From positions 67,160,308 through 67,224,307 of the forward strand of contig JAMXBB010000011.1 of assembly GCA_024138015.1 (NCBI GenBank): 64,000 bases of DNA. Direction: 5' to 3'. The notes under the pieces are model-generated. The model was not told the DNA's origin, searched no databases, and worked only from the letters and a program-made list of their open reading frames with translations. Every line of letters starts with the position of its first letter. The first letter of the stretch is position 1. Made by a program: the position numbers and the translations under genes. Below are positions 33,600 through 45,079 of the stretch, piece by piece. Origin of the DNA: Lumnitzera littorea (taxonomy: Eukaryota > Streptophyta > Magnoliopsida > Myrtales > Combretaceae).

Positions 33600-34000
33600 A
33601 TATGGCATCCATGAAATTTTATTTTGATGGAAGACTTCAACAACATATTATATTAATTCAAGTTAGTAATTATCTCATGAATTTTATCTCTAAAACTGAA
33701 GCTATGGTAGGAAGATTTAGTTATGTAACTAGTGATCACCTAAGTTCATATGAACTTTCTGAAAATGATAAGATAACTTGTGTTACTAAGTAGGTAAAGA
33801 TAGCAGTCTCTTTTGATAAATTTTAAGATGAGGTTTTATACAATATAGTTAATATTGATGATTGCTATATGTGCTTAGGAAGTTCATGGAAGTCAGGTTG
33901 CAATATGCACTATTACCCATTAAGGCATGCTTATTCCTTCTATGATAAAAGGCGAGTTGTTATGCCTTATAACCCCTAAGTAAGAATTGAAGGAGGTTTA
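33600..34000 (+). pseudogene. Ty3/gypsy protease relic
   Basis: The plus strand reads GRFSYVTSDHLSSYELSEND, then KITCVTK, a stop, VKIAVSFDKF, a stop, DEVLYNIVNIDDCYMCLGSS and HAYSFYDKRRVVMPYNP. This follows the gypsy protease pattern (HPxPYKLxWL, VxVTK, VPFSIGKxKDEVLCDVVPMDxCHLLLGRPW). The D-S-G active site is not recognisable in the more degraded start. No RT follows in good condition. Confidence 0.55.
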
Positions 34001-34749
34001 AGAGTTGTCAAGATTTTTACTCAAAGATGGAGAGTCTGACTACTTTCCAAGACATCCTAGGAAGACCGAGTTGAATCACATCTTGTCGCTCATGTTCCCA
34101 ATGTGATTTCATTACTCACCATACATGTTATAGAGGATGACTCCAGGTACTACTACATTTGTCTCCCACTTAATAGACTTCCTTATCTTGATCCATTGAT
34201 GGGATTATTTAGGATTGATGAAAGTCGTAGTAGTCTTGTGCCCGTAAGATATTATATATTACTTGTTGGTATTTATTGTGGTCAGGGTGATAGATATTCA
34301 TATTGGGGTTGTGTTTTGCTCTTACTTAGAAATCTTATGTTGGAGTTGCTAGAATTATCTTAATGGGGAGAGGAAGAATTAAGTTGTGGAAGAATTGAAG
34401 AGGTGGAAGTAGATGAGGTAAAGGAATGGATTAGGGCCTTTCATGTTTAAGTGCCTCGAGCTCCTAGTATGATACTTAAGCCAGAAATTGTGTTGTTCCC
34501 TATAATTGATGGTTGCTAGAGTTACTTGAACATAATTAATTGGATACATGATGGGTAGAAAGAAGGGGCTTTAATAAAGAGTTTGGTTGACTATGCATAT
34601 GACGAGTGAGAGGAGCTTAGGATGATGCCAACACCGTTCATGGACTCAAGCTATCTCTACATCACTTTGTTTTGTTTTTGCAAGTTGGTGTTTAACTCTG
34701 GTAGATTTTGGAGTAAGTGGATGCCAAGTTTTGAGTCGAAACTTTTTCA
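34001..34749. other. Degenerate interval, no recognised domain
   Basis: An 86-codon plus-strand ORF (34103-34363) has no familiar motif. The stretch could be a decayed part of the adjoining gypsy relic, but I cannot support a specific call. Confidence 0.35.
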
Positions 34750-35206
34750 AGGGAGTGGTGATGATGGGTTCTAAAAGACCAACCGAGCAAGCATGAACTC
34801 TAATGTTGTCTACTCTGACTGTTCTACTCTGCCTTGTTCTGTTGTGCTATGTTTGCTCGATTAGTTCAAGTCGGCTCGGACAGTTTAAGTCGACTTAGCC
34901 AAGTCAGCTCATCCAAGATGACAGAACTTTATGATTACTTACTTATGTTTTATTTGCTAGATTAATCTTATATTTTATTTTGTATTTACGGGACTAGCAC
35001 TAGAGCATCATTTACTTTATTTTATTTACTAAATTGCCATTATGTATAAATAGCCTACGTTTATAGGGTTTTAGGGGATGATCACACTTACGACTTTTCA
35101 ATGAAAAACCCTTTGAGTATTTCTTTATAAAAGCTCTTTTATCTTACTCTTATTAATCCCTTTAGTAAGGACTATGGTGAGCAACCCTAATTTACGCTTT
35201 GTGCGT
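34750..35206 (+). repeat. LTR D, plus orientation, followed by primer-site motif
   Basis: It contains a TATA box (TATAAATA, 35045-35052), an ACTCTTATTAATCCCTTTAG block near 35144 comparable with the ACTCTTATCC block of LTRs A and B, and ends just before ATATCAAAGTGGAG (35208-35221), an initiator Met tRNA-type primer site. It is therefore a 5' LTR. Its left end is not exactly defined. The segment from about 34900 has an inverted copy at 35545-35850. Confidence 0.7.
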
Positions 35207-35534
35207 AATATCAAAGTGGAGATTAGGTTGTATAGTATCCATTTGGTGTATCATAACCTTATGGGCAGCTCATAAATTCGCTAAACCTAATTCCATTTTC
35301 TTTTCTTCGATATTTCGGAGGACTCATTTTGCCTATCATGGTAAGACTTTGATACAGATTGTTGTGGATGAACACACGAAACCTAGTATCATACGAGAAC
35401 CAATGGGTAGGTTTAGGCCGCGAGATGGCCTAAAAGATAAATGAGAGTTGAAGGTTTAGTGAATCCATGAGCCACCTAACCGGATATAACACATAAACTT
35501 TTACATTGCCTAAGACTTGTCAGATGTGACGCAC
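35207..35534 (+). other. Remnant between two inverted LTRs
   Basis: It starts with the primer-site motif of LTR D. The rest has an 81-codon ORF (35199-35444) with no familiar motif. It is all that remains of the internal region(s) between the inverted LTRs. Confidence 0.5.
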
Positions 35535-36480
35535 TAGTTCGAGTGATATGGTTGCTCACTACAATCCTTATTGAAGGGATTGATAAGAGTTAGTAGAGAA
35601 GAGCTTTTCAAGAGAAAAAACTCAAGGGGGTTTTCATTAATGTTCAAAAATCCATCTTAAACCTTATACAAGTGTTCTATTTATATAAGGTGATAAAGCT
35701 GTAAATATATAAAATGACTTAGAATGCCCTAGTGGCAATTATGTACATATAAGATAGAGATGAAGCTAATTATAGGTAAAATACGAGAAAAAGAAAATTC
35801 CAATAACATAAGTAAAATAGATAGCCAAGTGAGATCTTTGGGTGAGGGATGTTGTTTTGATTTTAAAGAGCTGTTGGAGACTTGGAGTTGTAATCTGGAT
35901 AGACTTGATTTTGGATGACCTATCTTGTCTAGGGCCGACCTGATATGTTCATGGCTAACTTGACTTGACTAAGGCTGATCTTGTATGGCTAGATCGACCT
36001 GATATGGCAGTAGTTGACCTTGCATGGCTAGGCCGATCTAGCATGGATGTGGTTGACTTATTTAATATGACTTGATGCGGCTAAGCTGATATGGAATAGC
36101 CGGGTAGCCTCGTCATGATAGAGCGAACCTTGGCTAAACAGACTTAGTCGAGCAAATTGACCTCGGTAAGGTATGATGAATAGGCAGGACAGGATAGTCT
36201 TGTATATTTGATCCAATTAAACTCGATAGAATAGGATAGAGCTGACTACACTAGGGCAAAATGGATCAAGTATAACAAGGAAGACCTGGCAAAGTAGGGC
36301 ACAAATAGTAGGTCGAGATAGAACTTGTAGGGTACATCGGGTCTTCCAATATTGTCATAGTTCATAGATAGGTCTATGGGAGGGCTTAGTCAGGGTAGAA
36401 CGGGGTGTATTCAGCATAACAGGGCAGATCCAACAGAGCAAGGCAGGTTGTCCAACACTAACATAACTTATAAATAGGTT
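35535..36480 (-). repeat. LTR D', minus orientation (inverted partner of LTR D)
   Basis: The minus strand of 35545-35850 matches LTR D: GAGCAACC, the AATCCCTTCAATAAGG block, the AGCTCTTCTC block, AACCCCCTTGAG and a TATA-like TATATAAATAG (plus 35678-35690). Beyond 35900 the U3-like part holds a loose repeat of GGCTAGGCCGAYCTG and TTGACCTTGCATGG words (35930-36120). The right boundary is approximate. Confidence 0.68.
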
Positions 36481-36597
36481 ACTCACTTGCGTGGAGCCTA
36501 TGAGTAAGCCTCCTATGTGGTCCGAAACTTGGCATAACATTGGGTTGGTACTTGGAATCCTATTAGACTTAGTGATAATTGAGTTCCTAGGCACATT

Positions 36598-36815
36598 ACA
36601 AGAGAAATTGTTTTTGATTGAAAACCCTAATTTTGTGGATATAAGAAAAAAGGGAATCCAAGAAGGAAGAGAGAGAATACAATTACCTTCTCAAATATTT
36701 GCTTATTCATTACTTAAAGTTAAGTGAAATTTTGTTTGTAGGAGAATTAAAACAATGATGTACAGCATTCTGACCTAAAGACTTCATTGTAAGCGAGTAA
36801 GCTAGGCCTCCTTTA
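36598..36815 (+). repeat. Direct repeat R, left copy
   Basis: About 215 bp that recurs at 38430-38645: an ATTGAAAACCCTAATTTTGTGG start, a GAGAGAGAATACAATTACCT centre, and a GACTTCATTGTAAGCGAGTA end. The two copies flank the family E fragment. No coding domain is seen. Confidence 0.75.
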
Positions 36816-36849
36816 TGGGCTTATGGTTGGTGCTTTAATTGAGCATATT

Positions 36850-37978
36850 TGACAACATCTCCAACATGATTGATTCAATTATTACCTATTTTAGAAGAAG
36901 TTTTTTTTTTTTTTTGTGATGTTTTGATGGATTTCATAAAAGGATTACAACTTTCTCATGGGTATTTCGTTGTTATGGTTATGGTAGATTTCTTAACCAA
37001 GTATTGTCTAGGTGCTCTTATAACAAATTGTACGGCTACTTCTGTTGCCAAATTAATTGTTGACATTATGGTCATGTTACACGGAATTCCTATGTCAATT
37101 ATGTGTAATAGGGACAGGATATTCCTCAGCCTTTTTTTTTTTTTTGGCAAGAACTATTTAAATACAGTGGTATGACTTCATGAATGAGTTTGGCTTAACA
37201 TCCACAACGGATGGCCAATCCGAGGTTCTTAATAGTTGCTTGGAATAATATTTGGGGTCTTTGTAGTATCCTAAATCTTGACTTGAATATTTACCTTGGG
37301 CTAAATTTTGTTCCAATATAGGTTATCAAACCAGTACTCAAATGACCTTTCTTAAAGCAATGCATGGTTATGACCTACCCAAGATCTTTGATTATATTAA
37401 AGGACTTAATCTTGTAGAGGTTGTAGACTAATAATTATCGGAGTGAGATGTGGTATTGAAGGGGTTGTAGCTTAATTTGTCTAAAGCTTAACATCATATC
37501 AAGACTTTGGTTTATCAATACATGATTGATAAGACTTTAGACATGGGAGACTACGCTCATGTCAAGCTAAAACCTTATCATCGAACATCTTTGGCAAATA
37601 AATAATCTTTTAAGCTTTTTATAAGGTATTTTGGACCTTTTAAAGAACTTAATAGACTCAGTCTTGTTGCATATAAGCTTGAGCTACCTGAAGGATCTTA
37701 TATTCACCCAATGTTTCACATTTCCTTTTGAAGAAAGCTGTAGGTAAGATTGGGCTCAACTACCATTACCTTTGGAATCTTTTGGGAAATTTCCTATGGT
37801 TAGGCTTTTAGTGTAACTAATTTCTAGAGAATTATGTTGGTTAAGTGAGAAGGGTCCTCTAGTATAATGGGATTCTCTTTTTCTAAAGGATGCTATATTA
37901 GTGGATTTAAGTGATTTTACATGAGATTTTCCTGTTTTTAACCTTAGGAATAAGTCAAGGTTATAAAGGGGGAGGAAT
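36850..37978 (+). pseudogene. Ty3/gypsy element E: integrase and pol 3' end (relic)
   Basis: The plus strand reads DFIKGLQLSHGYFVVMVMVD and FLTKYCLGALITN (36870-37175), then HGIPMSIMCNRDRIFLSLFF, where the usual SDRD is CNRD (the catalytic Asp is Asn), then TSTTDGQSEVLNSCLE near 37200, FGPFKELNRLSLVAYKLELP and GSYIHPMFHISF near 37640-37730. This is the integrase core and C-terminal end of a plant gypsy element; many stops are present. Nothing upstream of the integrase core remains. Confidence 0.88.
37960..37978 (+). promoter_or_regulatory. Polypurine tract of element E
   Basis: AAAGGGGGAGGAAT lies directly before the LTR start TGTTATGACG, as expected for a plus-strand 3' LTR. Confidence 0.8.
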
Positions 37979-38412
37979 TGTTATGACGAAGCATAGAGGT
38001 GCACAAATTAAACGAGTAACTAAAAGGCCACAATACTTGCAAGACTATGTGGAAGCTTAAGGAGTCAACATTATTACAAATATATACATGTGGAGATATA
38101 TACAATAATAGGTTGAAGTCACTCGAATAATAGTTTGTTACAAGTAGTTAGTGGATGAACACATGTATAGTTGTTATCAAAGTATAAATAGAGAATAACA
38201 AATAAACAAGGCGATATTGAACTTTTATTCTTGGAAAGTATCTTACTTGAGGAGCTTCTGATGCTTGAAGCCCAAAGACTTCTATCTTTTTTCCTTTCCA
38301 TGTTTATATTACATAAACATCAACCCTAAATCATTATTTATGCAATTTTCTAAATTAGATAACAATGGCAACTATCAATGAATATATCTTAGTTTACTCT
38401 ATCATAATATCA
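37979..38412 (+). repeat. 3' LTR of element E
   Basis: Starts TGTTATGACGAAGCATAG after the polypurine tract and is estimated to end at ATATCA (38412). About 434 bp; it matches the solo LTR at 20955-21390. The (-) strand ORF at 38119-38301 is within the LTR and is not a gene. Confidence 0.8.
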
Positions 38413-38429
38413 CCATGTAGTTTGCAATT

Positions 38430-38645
38430 AGCCAAGAGAAATAATTTTTTATTGAAAACTATAATTTTATAGATATAAAAAGAATGGGATTAAAAAATGA
38501 AGAGAGAGAATATAATTACCTTTTGAAATATTTGCTTGTCATTACTCAAAGCAAATTGAAGTTTTGTTTATGGGAGAATTGAAATGACGACATACAACAT
38601 TTGGACTTGAAAACTTCATTATAAGTGAGTGAATTAGTCGTTCCT
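38430..38645 (+). repeat. Direct repeat R, right copy
   Basis: Matches 36598-36815 with modest divergence: ATTGAAAACTATAATTTTAT start, GAGAGAGAATATAATTACCT centre, AACTTCATTATAAGTGAGTG end. It begins about 18 bases beyond the element E LTR. Confidence 0.75.
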
Positions 38646-38781
38646 TGTTGCCTACCAATTGCCCTTATTGTAGATGGCATGTTGGAGCTATCTCTCTCTT
38701 ATTTGAGCCTTTTAGATTGTTTGATACATAAAAAAGAAAAAAAATTTGGAAAAAAATAGAAGAGAAAAAACAAAAAGAAAG

Positions 38782-40309
38782 GTTAATGTTGCATTTGATA
38801 CCTAAACATTGTTGATATGTGCAATTTATTTCTCGAACTTTGAAAATATCAATTTAATATCTAATTAAAGTTTTTGTAGCTATTTATATTACTTGACCAT
38901 ATTTCATTTACTTTCGTTTGTTAACATGGCATGAATTGACACATGACAATGACTTAAACCAATACATGTCACCTTTTTTTTCCACGTTGGTTTATATTTG
39001 TTGACATGGCATTGGTTGGCACATGGAAACAGCTTCAATAACCACGTGTTGTTACGTAGTAAGTAATGCCACGTGACATAATTTTCATTTTTAGGGAAAA
39101 AATATTTTTTTTATTCCATCTAAACATGAAAATGGTCTAAGCATAGTATACATTGTACCAAGCTCATGTGAACTATTCTTCATGTAATGATTTAAAACAA
39201 TTCATATATATACAAAACTTTTTTCATAAAACATTTCATATGGGATTTATGAAAGAGGGAAATGAGGTTTTAAAGTGTAACTTGCAGTTTTTCACTAGAG
39301 AAAGAATTAACTTTGACTCAATTTTTTTTTTACTTGATTCAACTTTCAATTTAAAAGAAAATGCTCAATTTCTTAATTTACTCCGTGATTACTTTTGAAT
39401 CATGCAAAAATTTAACCAAAAAAAAAAAAAAATCTAAAACATGCTTGAAATTTATATCAAAATGAGCTCCTCAAATATGTTTTATAGTTGAAGGGTCTAC
39501 TTCGACATAGATTTCAACCATGTCTTAGAAGCATTTTTCTAAAAATATTTATATGATTCAAGTAATCACAGAATAGATTAAAAATTGAGTATTTTCTTCT
39601 AAATTGAAAGTTAAATTAAGTGAGAAAAATTAAGTCAAAGTTGACTCTTTCTCTTGTAAAAAAACTGTAAGTTGCACTTTAAAATCCTCTTCCCTCTTTT
39701 ACAAATCCCATGTGAAATGTTTCCTTAAAAAAAGTCTTATATATATATATATATATATATTATGTGAAGAATAGTATTTATGAGCTTAACGTAGTGTAAT
39801 GTATGCTATGCTTTACTGTCTTGTTTAGTTGGAATAATAAAAAAAAGAATTTCCCTAAAAAAAAATTGTACCATGTGGCGACACATGATAATTGAATATA
39901 TTGTCATGTGTCAACCAATATCACGTCAACAAATATACACTAATAAGAATAAGGTGTCATGTAGTGATATGTGACAGTTGAAGTTGCTGTCACCTGTTAA
40001 TCAATATCACATTAACAAATGTAAACTAACATATAAAAAAAAAAAAAAAGGTATCACATGTCAGTTTAAACCACTACCACATGTCGATTCATGATAAATC
40101 AATAAAGTTCAAGTCACTACCACGTATTGATTCATGCTACATCAATAATAAAAATCAGGTATTAAATTGATCTTTTTAAAGTTTACATCAATAAAGTTTA
40201 CGCTACTATGATGTCATTAGTAAAAATTAAGTATTAAATTGATTATTTTAAAGTTCAAGTGGTAAATTGAATATTTCAGTAAAGTTTAGATATTAAATAC
40301 GACATTAAC
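38782..40309. repeat. Long near-complete palindrome (foldback / MITE-like element)
   Basis: The left end GTTAATGTTGCATTTGATAC is inverted at the right end (complement of GTATTTAATATC...CGACATTAAC near 40275-40309). Pairing continues inward: CCCATATGAAATG against CATTTCACATGGG-type words (39236 and 39710), AGTCAAAGTTAATTC against GAGTCAACTTTGACT-type words, GAATCATG against ATGATTC near 39400 and 39552, and CTAAAACATGCTTGAAAT against ATTTCAACCATGTCTTAG near 39435 and 39505. The centre is near 39487. The right arm is longer because a stretch near 40100-40230 is duplicated. Flanks are A-rich, so a target duplication cannot be proved. An 81-codon ORF (39153-39398) lies in the left arm. Confidence 0.85.
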
Positions 40310-41835
40310 AAAAAAAAAAAATCTTGAATGTGTTTGGATAATGAAGAAAAAGGAGAGTAAATAAATGTTAATCATTAGTCAAGATAAAAAAGAGATATAA
40401 TATAAAATTACCAATATAATATAAAATAATAGCAAATAAGAGAGATGGTAAAGAAGAGGGGCTAAAAATTGAAATCCAATAATATTTTTTCCATTTTTTT
40501 TCTCCTCTCTCTTGAATTTGGGAAAAGATAGAAAACTCCTAAGACGAATAGATTCATATCTTTTCCTTTTCCTTTCTCCTTATCACCTTCAACCAAACAA
40601 TATAATTTTAAAATTTCCTATTTTTCACTTCCTCCGGTTTTTTCCTTCTGCTATCCCTCATCCTAAACAAAGGGTAAGAAGGGGAGAGAGGAGGCAAAAT
40701 CGAGGAAAACAATTTATTTAGATGATTTTACTTAGGGAATAATACAAATTTTCAATATTTAATCTTTTTTTTTTCCTCACTAGTCATGGATGTTTCAAAA
40801 ATATTACATTTGGGTTGTTGTTTGAACTTTTAAAATATTTTGTCAAAGTTTGACATGTGCTGTCTCATGATGATTATTTGATAATAATTAATTTAATAAA
40901 AATTATTGTTTAATATAAAAATTTATTTAAAACATAAAAAGTATATATATATATGAAGTGAAATCCATGGGTGGCCACCTCATGATTGCTGGTAGTTGCC
41001 AACACCTGACTATTTGTACGATTGACTGTAACTTGATGAGAGAACATTGAAATTTCATGTTTTTTCTAAGGTAGTGGGACATGGATAGTATCACCCACCA
41101 GCCTAAGTTGGGTAATTATCCATGTTCACGGATTGGCCACAATTCATCAAGATTTTTGTGGTGGCACCATACTCTTTGGTTGCGGGATGGTCGATAATGG
41201 ATAGCGGCTGTCTCCTTCTTTTCTTTCTCTTATTCTTTTCATAGTTTTTTGTTATCCATTATAGTTGAATATATTAAATGAAAAGATTTTTAAGCTAATT
41301 ACTTAGAGCTAATGAGGCGGTAACATGTATCCAACATTAACAAAATACTTAAAAGAGTTAACAATTCACAAAGTGGAAAATTAAAATGGAAAACAAAGGT
41401 AAGGACTGAATCAGAAAAGAAATTGAATGTTGATGACTTACTCATGCTTTTCGTTTAATTTAGGCCCTTATGTTTTTTCTCGATTTTGTAATTCTATATC
41501 TTTTTGTTAAATAATTTCCATATATTTCAAAATATAAGAAAGTAATTATTTTTGTGCCCACTATTACTCCAATAGATGGATTTAAACTGCTCCTAGCAAC
41601 CAAACAACATCAAGTTGTCTTTGACACGATATCATGCCATTGTCACTCCGGGCAACTATCTGCATAAGTTATTGTATTGATACTTGAAATTGAGTTTTGA
41701 CTAGTTCGATAGGTGGAAGGCGTTACTCAAAATATAACAATTTAATCGAATCGGTAAAAAAGTTGGTAACAAACCACGACGTAGAAAATTTACCACAATG
41801 AAACAAATTGCCAAATTTTACCAAATTTGTGAAAA
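40310..41835. other. AT-rich interval without recognisable genes
   Basis: No motif-bearing ORF. A 69-codon plus-strand ORF (40512-40721) is low-complexity. A GGTGGCCACC palindromic word is at 40971-40980. Nothing further is supported. Confidence 0.5.
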
Positions 41836-44800
41836 ACATGCGCTACAAGAATTTGATACACTGGCTACTGATAATTATTTGTGCTTCAATTGATAATTAA
41901 GTATGGCAATTTTTGTTTATTATAGAAATTAGATAATAGATACTATTAAAAAATGCTAAATAATAATTAATAGCAACAGTTTTTAAAAAATGATATATAC
42001 AAAACAAAAGAAAAGTCCCTTTTAGAAATAAGATATATTTTATTTTTCTCTTTGTTGAGTTTTCCCATCCTAGGTGTTCCTTTTTCTCAATTATTTCATT
42101 TTCTTTTTCCTTTTTCATTCAATTCCATTTCTTCTCTCGGGAAAAGGAAAAAAAAATCCGAAAGATACCATTTCTCAAAAAATATTCTCACTAGTACGGC
42201 ACTTGAAATTAAAATTGCCTCTTTAAAAGGTGATTTTACTTAAGTCAGGATGAAATCACATTTTAATAGGATAAAATCACCTCTTAAAGTGGCGATATCT
42301 TGAAGAGGTAATTTCATCCTAAATCAGGTGAAATTGTATTGTGAAGATGTGATTTCGATTTATTTTGAAATAGGCATTTTCAAATGCCGTATTCTTAAGA
42401 ATATTTTTTCAAAAGTGGCATTTGTGTACTTTTTTTTTTGTTGCATTTTTTTTCCTTTTCCCCTCTTCTTTCTCTCCTCTATCTCTCCCTCCGCCTCTCT
42501 CTCTCTCTTTCTCCTTAATCCATAAATCAACGATAAAACCCTCTCTCTCTTTCTCTCCTTAGATGATAAATCAACAATGATAAACCCATTTTTAATTCTT
42601 CGACAGTTTATGTCCCAAAACATTATTTTCCTCTTCTACAAACTCTAGTTAGTATGATTTTCTATATTCTCTCAATCTTTCTTATGGATTGAGAGTCGAT
42701 TTGCTTAGCAATCAGTAGCAGACTTGTGACTATTAGCATGTTCGCTGGAGTACCATATCACTTCATATGGTTTTGACAGCAATAATAGAATGTCCTTTTC
42801 TTTTTTTCTTTCTGCTCTTGATTTGTGCCTTGCTTTGGATGCATAAAGAAAAATAATTCCCCTGCTCTTCATTTCCTCTAGTCTATCTGTTGGTTTCTGT
42901 TTTTTATTGAACTTGCTCATTGCAAACCAAAAACCATGAACAGTGGAAGCATTCTTACCTTAATTCTTTTCTGTTTATGTCTTGCTCTTGTAAAAACTTG
43001 TTCCTATTTAGTTAATGGTAAGCATTATGATTATTCATCGGTAACTCCCTGAATTTATAGCATAATAACAATTTGAGTTAGGTAAATAAAATGTGTTCAT
43101 AAAGAAACTGTGTATTTTCATTTTTGTGCATTAGATGTGCTTAGTGTATCTTGATCTTTAGAGAGCATTATAGAAGCACTATTGTGTTTGTCATAAAAAG
43201 TGCAAGCCAAGGGAAGAGAACAAGAAGAACATAATGTATACTACAAGAAAGATGAAGAGAAAATAGAGAGAAAGAAAGTAGAAACGTGGATCAACATTTT
43301 CCTTAAGGTTTACATCTTATGGAAGCTTAATTTCTAATATTAAGGTAGAACAGAATCACTCCATTAAAATTCTAAAGACAAAGTTTTGGAGCTTTTGAAT
43401 TAAGGTTTGAATTTTTTTTTTTTTGGATTGCTTAGTTTTGTTGTTTTTTGATAGAAGTATTTTGAAGATCATGACCAATTTCATTAATTTGAATTTTGGA
43501 CTGATGTAGAAAGTGTGATTACATGAATAAGTGTAGGTTGTAGATACTTTTCCAACAACCATAGAAGTATTTGTTTGTACTTTAGTTAATTTTTTGTTTC
43601 TTTTGTAAGGATAAATTCTATGTAGCTTGCTACTTTTTTTTTGGATTTTCTATATTTCCTTAGCTAAATGCCAATGTGGTGTGAAACTCTATCCGTCATA
43701 TGAGTTCATTGGTCTATTATGCTATTATTTAGAGGATATTAGTTTTCCTATTACATACTTTCTATCATGGAAATGATTTGTCTGCTTATCTCTCATTGAG
43801 AAATTTAGTATAAGAAAAGTATATAAGAAGACATTAGAAGAAAGGAAGAAAAAGTATATAGAAATAAGCCTCACATCTTGAATTGGAATAGTTGGCTCAA
43901 AATTTTTTTGCCTATTGGTAGGGTCTGTACATAAGCTCATTTTAAGGGTGTATTGATTTTGAACGGTGTTTGATTTGCTTTGCTTTCGAAATATTGTGTT
44001 CACACATCAATTGAACTTATATTCTCTAATTTAATCTATCATAATATCTAGACTATTCATTAAACTAAACACATGATCCAAGAAAATATATTTTTAACAT
44101 GATTCAGAGTTTGGTCCATTAGAAGGATCATAAATATTTGTACAATTAATTTTGACTTGTATTATGAAATCTCTCAAGTTTTTACTTTTTTCCCAACACT
44201 TATCCAAGACAAGTGGTCTTGTTTAATATTAATCTCAGCTTGATTAGCTGTTTATTAGCTAATGTCAAAATGCAAAGTATGCTTATATTGTGTTTTCATT
44301 AGTTACCTATCTACATTGCTGTTGTAACTTTTTTAGATTATTCAAGTGTAATGTCCCAACTTGATGCTATTGTAAAGTGCTTGATTTCATTATTCCCATT
44401 AATGTTTGTTATGATGCATATTTTCATTTAATACATACAAAAGGTTTGTACCTTATAGTTTATACTTTGTAGATTTGATTTTTTTTTTATTTCAGTTTCC
44501 TGATCCAAGGGTTTTTCCATAATTTCTTGGAGAAAAGGGGAGTGCAATATTAGATCTATTATACATTGTTCAATTTTGGTTTTTTAACTATAAGTTGAGA
44601 TTTTTGTTCACGTTATCATTTTCTTCTGTTGGTTTAGATTTTAGTCCTTTATTAATTATTTTCTGGTTGCAATTTACTAATTGAACTTGTTAGAAGATTT
44701 TGTTTTATGGCATGTTGATTTGAGTTTACTCTATATAGGAGGTTTCTACATAAATACTACTCTCAAATGCTTGTCATCATCCATGTTTTATTCAATCATA

Positions 44801-45079
44801 TACTGCTATATATGAAGAACATGATACAAGCATACTTCGTCAAAATTTTTTGGAATAGCTTCCCCTTTGTTATCTTTCCTTTTTCTTTTGTAGTTTTCAA
44901 TATATTAGAGACATAAATAATATAATGTATAAAATCAAGCTTCTATTTTGTATGAATATGGTTAAACATGGATAAGAAGTGGATGTAAATGAGCAGGTTA
45001 AGCAAGGAGTATGATCAAAGGGTCAAGTCATTTTAAACCTTTTCTTTGGAAAACCTTTCATCTAAGGGAGTTATTTCAT
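41836..45079 (+). other. CACTA left non-coding region
   Basis: No TNP2 signal before about 45080. The interval holds a MITE (42150-42440), CT-rich runs near 42470-42560 and long T/A tracts. Minus-strand ORFs here (42360-42623, 42705-42920, 43356-43562, 43725-44003) are low-complexity and carry no known motif. If the true CACTA end is at 43239, the part left of it is plain flank. Confidence 0.5.
42150..42440. repeat. MITE with long terminal inverted repeats
   Basis: The left arm (AAAAAATATTCTCACTAG, then TACGGCACTTGAAA, 42178-42210) is inverted at 42370-42415 (TTTCAAATGCCGTATTC, then TTAAGAATATTTTTTC). Pairing extends inward through GGTGATTTTA / TAAAATCACC and out through the A-run. About 290 bp, no coding capacity. 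The target duplication is not clear. Confidence 0.75.

Noticed and set aside
34103..34363. 86-codon ORF as a novel membrane protein
   Set aside because: Leu/Tyr-rich but flanked by decayed gypsy text on both sides, with no homolog or conserved start; more likely a chance frame in a relic.
41837..43252. Choosing one of two CACTA-like left termini (41837 or 43239)
   Set aside because: Both resemble CACTACAAGAAA but both have lost the first bases and no right terminus confirms either; left open in the annotation.
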